Assembly: GCF_000002235.5 (NCBI RefSeq) | Contig: NW_022145551.1 | Location: 1,097,001-1,161,000 of the forward strand | From: Strongylocentrotus purpuratus | Taxonomy: Eukaryota; Echinodermata; Echinoidea; Camarodonta; Strongylocentrotidae | Reading direction: 5' to 3' | Length of the DNA: 64,000 nucleotides | Notes under the pieces: model-generated | Seen by the model: only the letters and a program-made list of their open reading frames with translations | What the model was told of the DNA's origin: nothing | Databases searched by the model: none | Program-made: the position numbers and the translations under genes | In this document: one piece after another, positions 12,301-26,400 of the stretch | How the letters are laid out: every line of letters starts with the position of its first letter | Position numbering within the stretch: the first letter of the stretch is position 1

Positions 12301-15300
12301 AATAAATAATGCCACTGAAATAAAGAGAATCCTTAAATACACAGCACATGTTGTATCACTTGTGCTTCACATGATAAATGGAGTGACTTACGTGTAAGCT
12401 GGACATGTGTTTCCTGGGCCGGAGTTTGTCCCTGCTGTTGGACCATGATAGTATAGGCAGTACCAGGTACTAGACCACTTAGATCCAGGACCCTTGGCTC
12501 TCCTTTTGCTACCAGCATTGGCGTCTGGGTTGACCCAACAGGGCTGTAGGTGACAAGGTAATTTGAGAAGGAGCCTGTACCTTCCTGCCAAGATACCTTC
12601 ATGGAGTCTGTTTCCAGCTCATCTAAAGTGATGTCCAGCGGTGCAGCAGCAACTGTGGGAGTTATTGACAAATTTATTGACAATCCTCTTAACATACATC
12701 TTCTGTTGAGACCCTCTGGAGCCTCCAAACAACAAGCTTTGATGTAATAGGCTCCTTCATATCATCATTTCCAAGTATACTTAGTCCTTAAAGCCCCACT
12801 GTCCTACTTGTAGCTACTTGCTCCCTCTATATAGAAAAATTCCCCAATGGGTGCCGGTTGGTCCCCCATGATCATCTTTTTCTTATGTTAGTTGAGAGCT
12901 GAGTTAATGAGATAGCCACCTGTCAGTGACCTCGCTGTGTGGTCTAATCCCTTCTGGCCCAGTAGTATTGACAGTCTTTAATTTATAAGTAACTACAAAT
13001 AAACAAAGCAGAATGGTCTGCTATGGCATATTTTATTTTCATGTACTAATGTTTATTCAAAAATACAGAAAAAAGGTTTCAGAAAAAAGAGAAATCTAGG
13101 GTTCATTTCATAATTATAGTCAGAAGGCCAGAAAAAAAGACTAATTTCTCTGATATAGGAGTGGTAGGCACCTATGCAGTGACACACACCTAGCGATAGG
13201 ATTTGTCTTTTACCTGTGCTGGTTTGAACTCTGAATGCTTCACTGATATCCAGGCCACTGTACCACTCAATGTCGATTTCATACATGGTGGCTGCTTCAA
13301 GTTTCTTGATCCAAATTTCTGGGCAAGCTGATTTAGCGACTGGGATAACCGGCTGTACGACAGGACTGGAGACGCCACCTAGACGAACTCGTACATTGTA
13401 CCCATCGTATCTCATGGGGTCTTCGAAAGGTGGAGTTATGGTCAGATGAATCATTGATGATGCTTGGTCAGTCACCATAGCGGAAAGCCCGTTTATTTCA
13501 TGCACTGCAATAAACATTTACAATAATGATAGTAGTTATAATAAATTTTTAAAATAATGAATAATAAATACAAATAATGAAAAATAATTTGATGTTGTTC
13601 ACAAAGAAAAACCACTCACTATGGTACATATTTACATACCCATCTAAAAATGTTTCATAAAACTTGAAGAAAGCAACAACTAATAATCACTATCTAATGT
13701 ATATTTTTGCAGAAACAGTCAGATGCATGGATTTCAGTAGCTTATATCAAGGAATCTAACTTGTTCATACCAACATTTATGAATCACTGCACTGGGTCCC
13801 ATCTTTTAATCTCTTGCAATTGATTTAAAACTGATCGCAACCTGATATCTAACATAGTTGTGTATTCCAATCAATCATAAACTTACGGGTCGACCACATC
13901 TCTTTACATAAGACAGGGGCATGGTTTTCTATAGGATACAAAGGATGGTACTTACACGTAGATGCTGTTTCCATGCTATCTCCAACAGCTGCTCCAGCGT
14001 TTATGGCCTGCACAGTCACTGTGTACTCTGTTCCAGGTGAAAGTCCAGGGATGACCACCCTCCTATCACTGGACCCATCAACCACGATGGGAGTTGATCC
14101 AACGTAAGAGACCTGGTACTCATCAACAGACCCTGATGCCGATGCACCCCATAAGATCTCCAGAGATGTGGTGGTTCTCTCCCCGATCACAACAATCAGG
14201 TTATTAACAGCTGCACGAAAAAGCATTAGTGCGAGAACAATTTTTTTTTAAATAACAATAATAACATTAAACTTGAATAGTTTCATTGTGCATATATCCA
14301 CCATGCAAGGTGCTCAGGATGCTCTAATATTACCCCTGATGATCTGCTGGCTACTAATTTCGGTGCTCACAGCAATAAAGGCATTCCTTTCCCCCAGTAC
14401 ATGTTTAAAACCTGGATGGAGAGTGCCAAATTTGGATTAATATCTTGTCAAAGGACATTAGTCCTGCACAAAGTGCTCTAGTAGTGACTCTGGGCCTGCT
14501 AGGCTACCGATTTCGGTGCTCACAGCAATTAAGAAGTTCCTTCCTTCCAGTACCCATATTACACCTGGGTGGAGAGAGGCAAATTTAGAATAATGACTTG
14601 CCAAAGGACACTGGTGCTGCCCAGCAGCAAGAAACGATGAACGTTGTATCTCCAGTCAAGTTATGCAACCACTTGACTACAACACGTCTATTGCTTGTTG
14701 TTCAACAACATTCAGTAATGGTTAAACGTCAAACTGGTTAGTTATGCCACAGCTTACCTATCTGACCTGTGGTAGTAAGAGGTGGGTCAGTCCTCTCATC
14801 TCCTCTAATGCTGACCAAACTGAATTGATACACCTTGTCTGCCAAGGCATTCATAATGCTGAGACTGGTAGCAGCCTTGGGCAGCCTGACCGGTGAAGAT
14901 GGGTAGCCGACGTCTGGGGTGTAAGATACCTCAAAGTAATCGTAGGATGCTCTCTCAGGAACATCCCATTCCAGGATGATGACATGGTCTGCAGCCTGAG
15001 TGTTGGTCACTGCAAAGTTACTGGCCACAGGTATGGTGGTGTCAGCGACTAAAATAAGAAACATTATAGACAAGTATCATTATCAACAATCATCTTCATT
15101 TATTACTGTCGGGATTTCCCATCTAACAAGGGTGACTTTTGCACCATGGTGACATTCCCTTCCTCCACTTCTTCTTTTCTTGAGCATTCTCCTCATTTAG
15201 ACCAACCTTACTGGTTTCTTTCTTCACCATATTTTTTCATGAAATCGTTGGTATTCCTTTCCCTCTTATGCCATCCACTTCCAGATCCCATTGTCTTTTC

Positions 15301-18300
15301 ACAGGTTCATCTTATTCCCTTTCTAACCCATCCATTTCAATCCACTTCTCTTTACTACTTCCACCAGAATTTCTTATTGCTACTACTGCTACTACTACTA
15401 TTACTTCTCCTTCTACTGTTACAACAACTACCACTACTACTACTAATACTACTACTAGGTCTTCTCTGACTTACTTGTTGTGACAAAGATTGTTTGTTTC
15501 TGACTCTTGACCTGTGGAACCCCTGTGAGGGCAGAGATGCTGATGATGTATGTCGTGTCAGAATCTAATCCCTCGAGGGTGTACTGAGTGGTGGTCCTAC
15601 CCGCGATGTAAACAGGGCTGGATCCGTCATCAGGGGAATAACATATCTAAGGGAGAAAATCAAATTAGAATGAGAGACCTTGCCTAACACAACTGTACAA
15701 CATGTAGGAATATGTAGGAAGCTAAGTAGCTGTTAAAAGGTGATTGTTATTACATTCACAACTTGACTTGATATATATACAGTAAAAAACTAAATTATTC
15801 ATACCTTTAACAAGTTTTGTAATTTTTCAAGTATGAGAAAAATTCATTTGTCCTGATATGTTTCTTGTGAGTGTGACATATTGAGGCATATATCTAGTAA
15901 AAGGTATTTAACAAAGGCCCTGATTCAACCAGTCAACTTTTATTTCCTGAGTTATGATAAACAAAAACATTGAATCTACGAGGGGGTATGAATAATTTAG
16001 TTATTAACTGTACATGTAGATATGATGGAGAGATGCACTCAGACTGACCTCATATCCGGCAACGTTACCATCCGATGATTGAGCCCATTGAAGCTGAATA
16101 CTGGTGTCCAATACCTGAGTTGCTAAGGGGGTCCCTGGCGCAAGAGGACCTACGAAACATAGACGTCAGAAAGGAAAAAATAATATTGAGTTCTTGTACA
16201 GCACATAACACATTATGAAACAACGTCTCTATGCGCTTCCAAAGAGCTCTGGAAGTTATTATCCTAGCTTTAGCTCCGGTAGCCGTTATCATCGCACAGT
16301 GCATTTCAAGGAATAATCCTACCAGGTACCCATTTACCTCCATGGGTGGAGTGTGGCAAATCAACATGTGCTTTAATACACAATGACTTCATCAACAGTA
16401 CAGATCACTGGTGGCCATCTCACCTGAAGACAAGAAAGAGGCTCTTTATAGCTAGGCAGGTGGCTTGTATACAGTTCCTTTTTTAATACTACACAAACCC
16501 ATTGGTAATCTCACCCATTATACAGTGCGTCCCAGAAAAAAAGAAACTGAAAATTATCAATGTTTTATCATAACTATCATAACTCATAATAACAAATGAC
16601 ACATATTTGTAAAGCTTAGGTCTTCCTCTTTCATTTGATGCAACTCGTATGATGCATATTTCACGCATGAGCGATTAAAAGCAATTTGTAAAGAGGTTAC
16701 CAAAAAGTCATTTGGCGGGTGGTATCTGAATTTCAAAGAGAAAATCACATTTCTAGAAAGTTCATTTTCTGCCCTTTCATATCAGGAAAAATGAGCCAGT
16801 CTGTTTAAAGGAATGCTTGCATTTCCATGATTTGATGAAACAAATTCGTTTTCACTGGCAGCCTGCCGTAGCAACAAACAGAGTTGACAAAAGACTTAAC
16901 TTTGTTTCGTTCACGATCAGCCATGCACGAAAGACTTGATGCATGGCTGATCATGAACTTCTTTTTTTAAACAGGCCTGTTTGAAGCCAGAAGGTGGTTA
17001 CTTCTGTGTTAAAGGACAGGAGTGTATGTCCTTCTGGCTCTAGACATACAATGTATGGCATTGAATTGATCTGTGATTTCAGTTTGGACGATGAGTATCA
17101 ATGACTGGTCTGACTTACGGGTCCTGATCGCGCCTGTCCCTCCATCGACCAGGCTGACCGTATACTCGGTTCCTGAGCTCAGGCCATCCACTACGTAAGA
17201 CTGAACAGCATCACCCGATGCAGGGACTACGAGCCCTGCTTGATTGTTGATGGAGAGTTCATAGGATGTACGTCCAAGGAAAGGTGTCCAGTAGACTGTG
17301 AACCCTGATGGGGTTATCTCTCCAAATGACAGCTCACCTTGTTGGGTTAAAGGAGCTGCAGATGAGATAGAAATCATATACATATATGATATTACTGATA
17401 ATAATGATAATGGTTATAATTAATAATAATGACAACTATAATAATAATAATAATAACGATACTAATAATAAAAGTAATAGTTAAAGTAATAATAATTTAA
17501 TCTTAATACTAAAAACAATAATACAACCATAATCATTATAATACATGCGTATACATGCACACTTAGATGAAAAACAAGAAGGTGAAGAAGGAGGAGAAGT
17601 AACACTTTAAATTTGTTTATTAATCTATTAATTTTATTTACACAGGGTAGCTCTGTCATTATCAAAACTGTTGTTCTGAGAGGCCCTTTACAAATCAAAG
17701 ACTACCAAATTGAACGAAGTGGAATACTATACAAACATAACATATCATTTTTTACAACATGATATAAAAACATGAAAAAACAGGACTCATAATATAACTA
17801 TGACTCATAATATAAACAATTCATCACAAGACTCTGAGCTGTGCAATGAAAGGGGAATGTCACCCTGATAGTTGGTTTTAAGAGAAGCAGGACCTCATTA
17901 CCCCCAAATCTAAATCAGTTCATCGGCTCTGGAAGATAAATACATGACCCACGTTTGGTGGGAATCTATCAATCGGTTCTTGAGATAATGCGATCACGAC
18001 AACAGGACGTTCGGACGGATGGTCAAACTGAAAACATGCCTCCGGCTACTTCGTTGCGAAGGCATAAAACAACTATCACACTGTGCAAGAGAACTTATCC
18101 AATAGAAAGTATTTACTTAAGTGTTGTGAATGTAAGAATTTCAGTATCACTGGAGGCAACAACGGAGTATGCCAAGCCAGTCACCTAATACTGAGTGTTT
18201 GGGATTTTTTTTTCTGGGGGGGGGGGGGATGCAAATAACATCATCACTGAACACAACATATGATTATCAACTATTCTGATAGAAAGTCTTTACTTACGTG

Positions 18301-21300
18301 TAGTGAATGTAATAATTTGAGGGTCGCTAGAGGCAACACCGGACTCTGCTTGGAGAGTGACCTGATAGTCTCTGTTAGGTATGAGACCGGTAAGCTCTAT
18401 TTCAGGGCACGCTTCTACTGGAATCAAGACATCGATGTTGATAGGCGTGCCTGCTCCTGCTCCGGTAACTTGAGGTGTAACCCTGATACGGAAGAACTTC
18501 AGGATGCCACCAAGCAGGTTTCCAAGAAGGCTGACAGCGGATGGAGAGCGACGGTTAACAGTGAACGTAGGTCGTAAAGGTTCTGACGAAAAAAAAATAG
18601 AAAAGAAACCAACAACAAAAAACGTTTGTAAGGCATAAGTATCTGGAGGGTGTCTCATCCTTTGTTCATAAAAAGAGAATATTTGTTGTCTTGTGGTTAG
18701 GTTTGATTCAGACCAAGGATATAGAAACAAACTCAAAGCCCTTTTCAGACAGTACTGATATTTGTTTTAAAATCCTTGATAAATGCAGAAAAATTGTAAA
18801 ACTGCTTCTGAATAAAATAACGAAATGTGGAGTGAAAAGGGTTGCTGTATGCATCACATAAAGCAACGTAAGTGTAATTACTTGGGTACAGAAATATTGT
18901 GTCAACTACAATTATGCCGTTACATTTTGAAGCAGCATCTATTTGGAGGTCCATGTAGCATACCAGCTCAAGTGTAAATGAGGGCGACGTGTAATTTGAT
19001 TAATTCTATTCATACTCTATTAAATTTACATGCCTGATGCTTACACAGATAAGTATAAATGCTCTTGGTATTGTCTCATAAGGCAAATGCATAAATTCAG
19101 AACAAATGGAAAATGGGATAGGAAAAAAAAAAACAATAAAATCACAATAAATCAACATCACTTGAAAGAACAGTGAATTTGTATGAATGAAGATGAGAAT
19201 GATATTACCTGAAATATGCGGGTCATATGCAATATAAGAATTACTTGCAGGTCATATAGAAGAATGAAAATAAAAATGAATTACTTAGAGTGTAAGTGGT
19301 GGATGCAATCTGAGCACGGTTTCCTGAGTTGCGTACAGCCGTCAAAATCAATGTGTACGTTTGGCCCGGCATCAAGTTCATAAGGGTGACCAAAGGCGCA
19401 ACACTAGGATCAACAAACTCAGAATTAGAGGTTGCTCCCTCTTTATCTTCGATGTAGATAAGTTGGTATTTCAGGATGTCATTTCCAAAGTCATTGACCC
19501 AGGACAGTCTTAGATTTCTTCCAGTTTCCACCACGTTGATGATCCTTGGTTCTGTAGATTCATGAGGAATACAAAAAGAAAGGCATGAAAACAACAGTGG
19601 CAACAAATGCATTATGTACAAAGATATATTATGCCAATTCTATCGGAATTGAAAAAGATACTGTAGTTGCACCTTTAAAGTGTACTGATTGCAAAATTGT
19701 ATTATTCTTTGTATGTACGGGTTATACATGTTGCCGTAATATATTCAGAATATGAGCTTGTAATATTACCTCTAAACATAGATTTCACAAGTCTATTATA
19801 CACTCCAAGATAACTCGAAATAGCTATGCGTATTATTTGTTTGTTTGTTTTATTTATTCACCATGTAAATAATTGTTTACAGATAATAAAATTCAGTGGG
19901 TTACAAATAATACATAGTAGGAACAATGCATAAACAAAATATTAGGCTTTACGTTATCGGAAAATATATGCTGCAGTTTGGCAGCATCGTATCTGAACGA
20001 GGCTTAGGATCTTCACTTACGGGTGGTGAAATTAGTTACTGCAGGTATGCTCCTCTGTTCCAAGTTCTGAGCCCTAACAACAGAAACGATTCTCATAGAA
20101 TAGTAGGTAGCAGGCTCAAGGTTTTCAAATGTTTCAGTGAGCTGAGAGGGCGGTACGATTTGCGCAGGCGTCTCTGATTCTCCTGCCTGCCTCAGGTAGA
20201 TGTCATACTCATGCACGTTGCCAAGACCCTGAGACCAGGACACAGTGACGATGGACTGAGAAATAGAGTCCGTAGACAGACTCCTGGGTGCAGTAGGCAC
20301 TGTGAGGAAGACAGAAGGTCAAAGGTCATCAAATCAAGGTCAGCAATGTCAGAATGTAGGGTTAGATACAATTTGTTTGTACTGACATAGTAAAGGTTGG
20401 GCATGATTTAATTATTCAAGTAAAATTTAGATGCAGTCACTAGAGTTTTTAGACAAGAGGGTTGTGATTCACGCACAAAAGGGGTTCCCATACTCATGAA
20501 GACATCTCAAAATGAATGCAAAATTTAAACAAATTGTGGTAGTAAAATATATTTTCTGTATGGAATCAACAATGAAGGCTAAATTATTGAAACTTGAGGA
20601 TTCTCTAACAATGTTGTTTGAACAGTAACTGCCTTGTTGACTATTCACACATGTTGACTAATCAGTTACTATCTCTAGGATTCTTTATACATGTTGACTA
20701 GCCAGTTACTGTCTAGTGGTTATTTTCCAGAATTTGACGAACCAGTACATGTCTCTAGGATTCTTCCTTCACACAAGTTGACTAATCATTAAATATCTCT
20801 ATGACTCTTTTCACATGTTGACTAATCAGTAACTGTCTCTAAGATTCCTGACATATGCTGACTAATCAGGAACTGTCTCTAAGATTCTTTACATATGTTG
20901 ACTAACCAGTTACTGTCTAGAGGATAATTTCCAAAACTTGAAAAACCAGTACATGTCTCTAGGATTCTTCCTTCACACAAGTCAACTAAATCAGTAGATG
21001 TCTCTCAGATTCTTTACACATGTTGACTAACCAGTAACTTTTGCTAGGATTCTTTACATCTACTGACTAACCACTTACGGTCTACTGAATACTATTTGAC
21101 TAACCTGTAAGTGCAATCTCTGTATCCCGCTCACTACTTCCAGTCACTGTAATCCTGATGGTATAGAGTGTGCCGGGAGTCAGGTTAGAGATGATGATAA
21201 ACCTGGACTGGGATAATGCTCTGCTCGTGCTATGCACCACGTTCCCTGCGTCTGACGCCTCGATCACGTAACTGGACGCTGTCGGACTTGTAGAAGCACC

Positions 21301-23383
21301 CCAAGATAAAGCAATACTTGTGCTTGTTACGGTTTCGATCACAATCTCAGCTGGGCTGTAATTCACTGATATCGGAAGAACCATGGAAACAGTGTGATTG
21401 CTTCTATTGCGAACCTGGAACCTTTGTACTCATATATCACTGAATATTATGTAAAACAATCATTTGAGCAAATAATAATTTGTTATTAATCTATTCTATC
21501 ACAATCTAAAGAGACCTGTATTTCACAAATAAAACGTAAATCTATTCTATCACGATATGAAGAGACCTGTAAATCAAAAATCAAACTTTTATTAATCTAT
21601 TCTATCACAATCTAAAGAGACCTGTATTTCACAAAAACTTACTAATTGAAAAAATGTTAAGAATTGCTGTGATGAACCTCTACTTCTACAGTAGGGGCTT
21701 AAAATTTTTTATATTTTTGATCAATCATTTCTCACAAAGTAATCTTGTCTAAATGCCTGATGAACAAAACTGCTATTTTCTGCTATGCTTAGATGATAAT
21801 TATTTACCTGTAGAGGCTTCAACAGTAGAAGAGCTTATCTCTTGATCACTACCAGAACCGGAAAATGATGTCACGGTAATGATGTACTCTGAGAGAGGAC
21901 TCAGCCCTGTAAGTCGTATCTACAAAACAAACCATAGTTGCGCAAATAATTTGAAATAAAATTGTAATATGATGTAATTAAAAATGCCTTAAAAATGACT
22001 GCATGCTTCGGTTAACTCTAGACTGCATACTTGAAAGACATGCATGCTACAAAAAATGAAATCATACATATGGGGAAGAAAGAAAGAGAAAGAGAGAGAG
22101 CAATAGAGAAACATGTAGCAACAGACAAACAATAAACGTGAGAGGGCTAAATCGAGGAGAGAATCTGGGAAGGGAGGGAGGAAATGATAGATAGTAATAG
22201 CCATGAAGAGAGAAAGAAGGGCGGGAGAGGAAAAGGGACAGAGTGGGGGATAGTCGGGATAAGGGATAAGAGATGGGGAAGGAATATGCGGGACAGAGAG
22301 GAGGATAGTGTGTGAGAGAGAGAGAGAGAAAGAAAGGGGGCAAATAGAGAAACAGAAAAAGAGAGAAGAAGATATCCAGAGCTCTTACCGTTGGATTTGA
22401 TGGATCACTGACATAGAACAGATCAGATATTTGATAAGGATCCTCCTTGAGTTGGTAGGAAGCATAGTAGCCATCCACATCTCCAAACACAGGATCCCAG
22501 GACAAGGTCAACGCCGCTGCCTCAGGCACGACATCAACATTACTCACTGCACTTGGTACTGGGGGTGAATGATAATAATAATAGTTAGTAGTAATGATAA
22601 TCATTATAATAATAATAGTGAATGTTTGTAATTCACCATGTCTGTCAAAACTTACACTTCTGATGCAATTGTGAGAAATATGGTACAATCGTAGGTATAC
22701 AAGGTAAAAATATCGTAGGTAAAAATAATCCTAAAACAATCTGAAGAATAGCTTAAAACTCCTGGCACTCAAGTAAATTACTAATGTTTCTTTTTATCAT
22801 TATTCTTATCATTATTACTATTAATATCGTCATTATTTTTTTATTTTTATCATTATTACATAATATTACCATCACTATTATTAATAACATCCACATTATC
22901 ATAATTTTCATAATTCTCATAATTCTCATTAATTGCATACTTCAAGAATGTAAAATGGTGAAGGGACATGTTACAACATCCTATAAGTGTTTATCATCCA
23001 CTGAGAGCACAAAGAGTATTACCTCTGTGTCAAATTATACAAGTTAATTTCCTTCTGCCTCTGAACAACAGACAATCCTTACATGTTCTTTGTTCAACTG
23101 TATCACTTTGCCCAGTTCCTGTTGCAGAGACCTCGATCTGATAATTCCTTCCTGGTACCAAGCGATGCTCAGTTCTCTCATAGTCTCCATTGAGGATGGT
23201 TCCTGATGATATCTCCACACCCGATGTTACCTCAGACACCTAGACAATAAAAGTAATGATAATAATAGAAATAATAACAATTATAGTAAAAAATAATAAT
23301 AACAATAATGATATTAGTAATAATATTAAAAATACTATTACCACTAATAATGATAATAACAAAAAAGAAAAATAATAACAATG

Positions 23384-23424
<41 letters not shown>

Positions 23425-26400
23425 CATAATGATAATAATAATACTCATAATAATATGATGACAATAATAACAATCATAGTAATATTGTTAACAATACTTC
23501 TACCACTATTAATAATTATAATAATGATGATGATGATGATGATAATAATTTTAATAACAAAAATACTACTACTAATTATAACAATCATAATAATAATCAT
23601 CATTATCATCACCGTGCAAGAGCGTACACTGCTTTGAAGGTTATTGGAGATCAAAATTAGACCAGGAGCCAGGGCCATTAAACTACTACAACAAACTTTA
23701 ACAGCAGACAAATATACAAAAATAATTCCAGAATACCACTTTTAGATTGTTTGGTTTTGAAATTATTTTTGAAATTAGTTTTGAAATTATACAGAAGAAA
23801 GTATAAACTTTCAGGAAATGTTACCATCCTGACCAAACACTTCTTTAATGAGCTCGAACTTAAAGTCACACCATGCGACTTTCTGGTGGTTTTGAGGTGC
23901 CTGATCACATATTATCTTACCCGCGTGACGTAGCTTGAGGCTCCAACAGCCGGCTGCCATTCAATGGTAAACGAAGTCTGATTCACAAACTTGGCTACGA
24001 TGTTCAGACTAGATGTACTCACTGTAATCAGAGAAAGAACATATACATGTATAAAAATAAATTGGCAAATGACTATCTCTCAAGGTATCTTCTCCCTGAT
24101 CCGGGGGTGATAGTGAGCACTAACCCCCCCCCCTCTTTTTTTTTATTCAAGGGGGGCTTGAGTAAAAAAATATATTAAAAAAGGGTCGGGGGAAAAAAAG
24201 GCATCTAACAACATTCCTCCCCTTTTGAGTAAGGATATTGGGAAAAAATAGGGAAAATGAGGAAAAATAAGGGAAAAGAAGGGGAAAATCTGTAAAATAT
24301 GGGTAAAATCAGGGGGGAAAAAAATCGGGGGAATAAAAATTGGGTTATTATCAGGCCTGCTAATCAGATGTTGATCATAACATTTTCCACACATCTTTCC
24401 TCTCTGTGATTCTAGTACATTCTTGCAGCCTCGTTCCACTCAACGTCCTAATTCCCAATCGACTAAAATATGCCTACAATAACCCTGAATTATTAGTAGT
24501 ATAACGAGCCTGAATTAGTCCCCAATCTTACAGAATTACCCGGGATCACAAGCCTTCCAGGGAACCCTGTAATCTGTTACGACTTACCTGTGGTACCAAT
24601 TTTTGTCACAATATTACTGCGAGTCGTCACGTCATCATACTCCACAAACGCAGAGATTTTAATACTGTAGGAAGTGCCTGGAGTCAGTCCCTTAAGGGTT
24701 ACAGATTCCTGATGACGGGGTAAGACACTGGTAGCAGGGGTGCGACCAAGCTCCGTCGAAAAACCGGTCCCTTCGTACTCCAAGATGTATCCAAAGAACT
24801 GCTCCTGGCTAGGTGCAGACCAGCTCAGTGTAATGGTGGAAGTCATCTCCTCCGTTACTTCTACATTGCCTGGAGGCTGAGGGGCTACAAAAATACAAAG
24901 CCATGTGATTATACATGATGAACATATATTTTCATATATATTTTCAAGACTACACCCACAGTCCTTTTAAGGACTACACACCCTCAAGAAAGGTTACCGA
25001 GAGTCCTTTTCAGGACTTCTCAATCCTCCCTCTCTCTCTGACATGGTGCATCCGCAAGCCTACTGTAAATATATTTTCATGTACCGGTACATGTTAATAT
25101 GAAATGAATATAAAGGTCTATTTGAGTTTAAAAAACAACAGCCTGACTACATTCACATTAGATTAATTAATGAATGGATTGCTGGAAGGTATGTGGAAGG
25201 TAGTGGCGCGTAAAGAGGCGTCCGGAACAAAAAAATCATGTTTTACCATCACACACTTTATTGCACACAGGTAGGACAACATCTTTATCCAGATTACCGG
25301 TAGGCACAACAGTACCCAAACTGTGACTTGGATACAAGTACAATTCATCTGTTTAAAGCCAGAACGTTATTTATTCTGTGTTACAGTTTATAAGTTATCG
25401 CTTTTCTTGCTCCAAACCGACAAATTTTAATCCAATGATATCAATGCCAATTTGGGTTTAGAAATCTGAATGTCTCTTTAAGTGCTGCTGTATAAAGCTA
25501 CCTTCATTAACTGTAATATGCCAACGTAAAGAGAATAGATGAGAATGCTTACTTGTGACATGGGAGACACTGCTAGACAGGAACTGAACATTGTTGGTAA
25601 GGACCGAGAACAGACTGAAGGTGTATTGAGAGCCAGGCATCAGTCCTGAAATGGAGACGGGGCCAGGTATACCGGTCTCGATGGGAGAGATTGGGTCACC
25701 ATTGTTGGGCTCATAGGTCAACCTGTACCTCTGGATAAATCCCACTTCTTGGTCCCAGTCTAGGGAGACGTCGGTCGTGGGATTGGGTATAGCTTGCAGG
25801 GCTAGGAGAGCAGACCCTGGCATGTGCAGAACAAAAAAGAATGAATTATCTTCAATTCAATAAAATTATCTTATTTTACTTAGCTGCATAAAGATAGGAT
25901 TTTTTTATATTACAAAAAAAAAAAAAAATATCATTAATATGATACAGATGAATATTGTGCTGGATACGACAGCAACCAACAAAGAAAAAAATGCACTTTT
26001 TACAAAAGAGCTGCGATAAACAACTGTGGTAAATAAATGGCAAGTGGGGATGACAGCTAATGGCAGCTAGGCTAAAGCCGGGTAGTAATTTCCAAATTTG
26101 GAAGCATATAGAGACGTTTAAATGTGACATGCGCTTTACAAGAACTGAATATTACTTGTACACTCTGTCTTTCATAGGCATTGACTGGGTATAGTCACTA
26201 GCACTCACTTGTAGTAACAGTCAACTCCAGAGGCTCACTGAAGGTGTCTTCGCCAGCCTGGGTACGAAGCAGAATGACGTACTCGGTGGCTGTAGCTAGG
26301 TTCTCAAGGACCAAACTGGTCTCATCGGTTGCTATGTCAGGCAAGGTGACCTTAGCACCATTCTCTGGGGTGTAGGAGAGTTCATAGCTATCAAAGTTGC

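Noticed and set aside
15146-15483. Leu/Thr-rich plus-strand frames
   Set aside because: They run through an ACT microsatellite and the antisense of intron sequence, with no domain.
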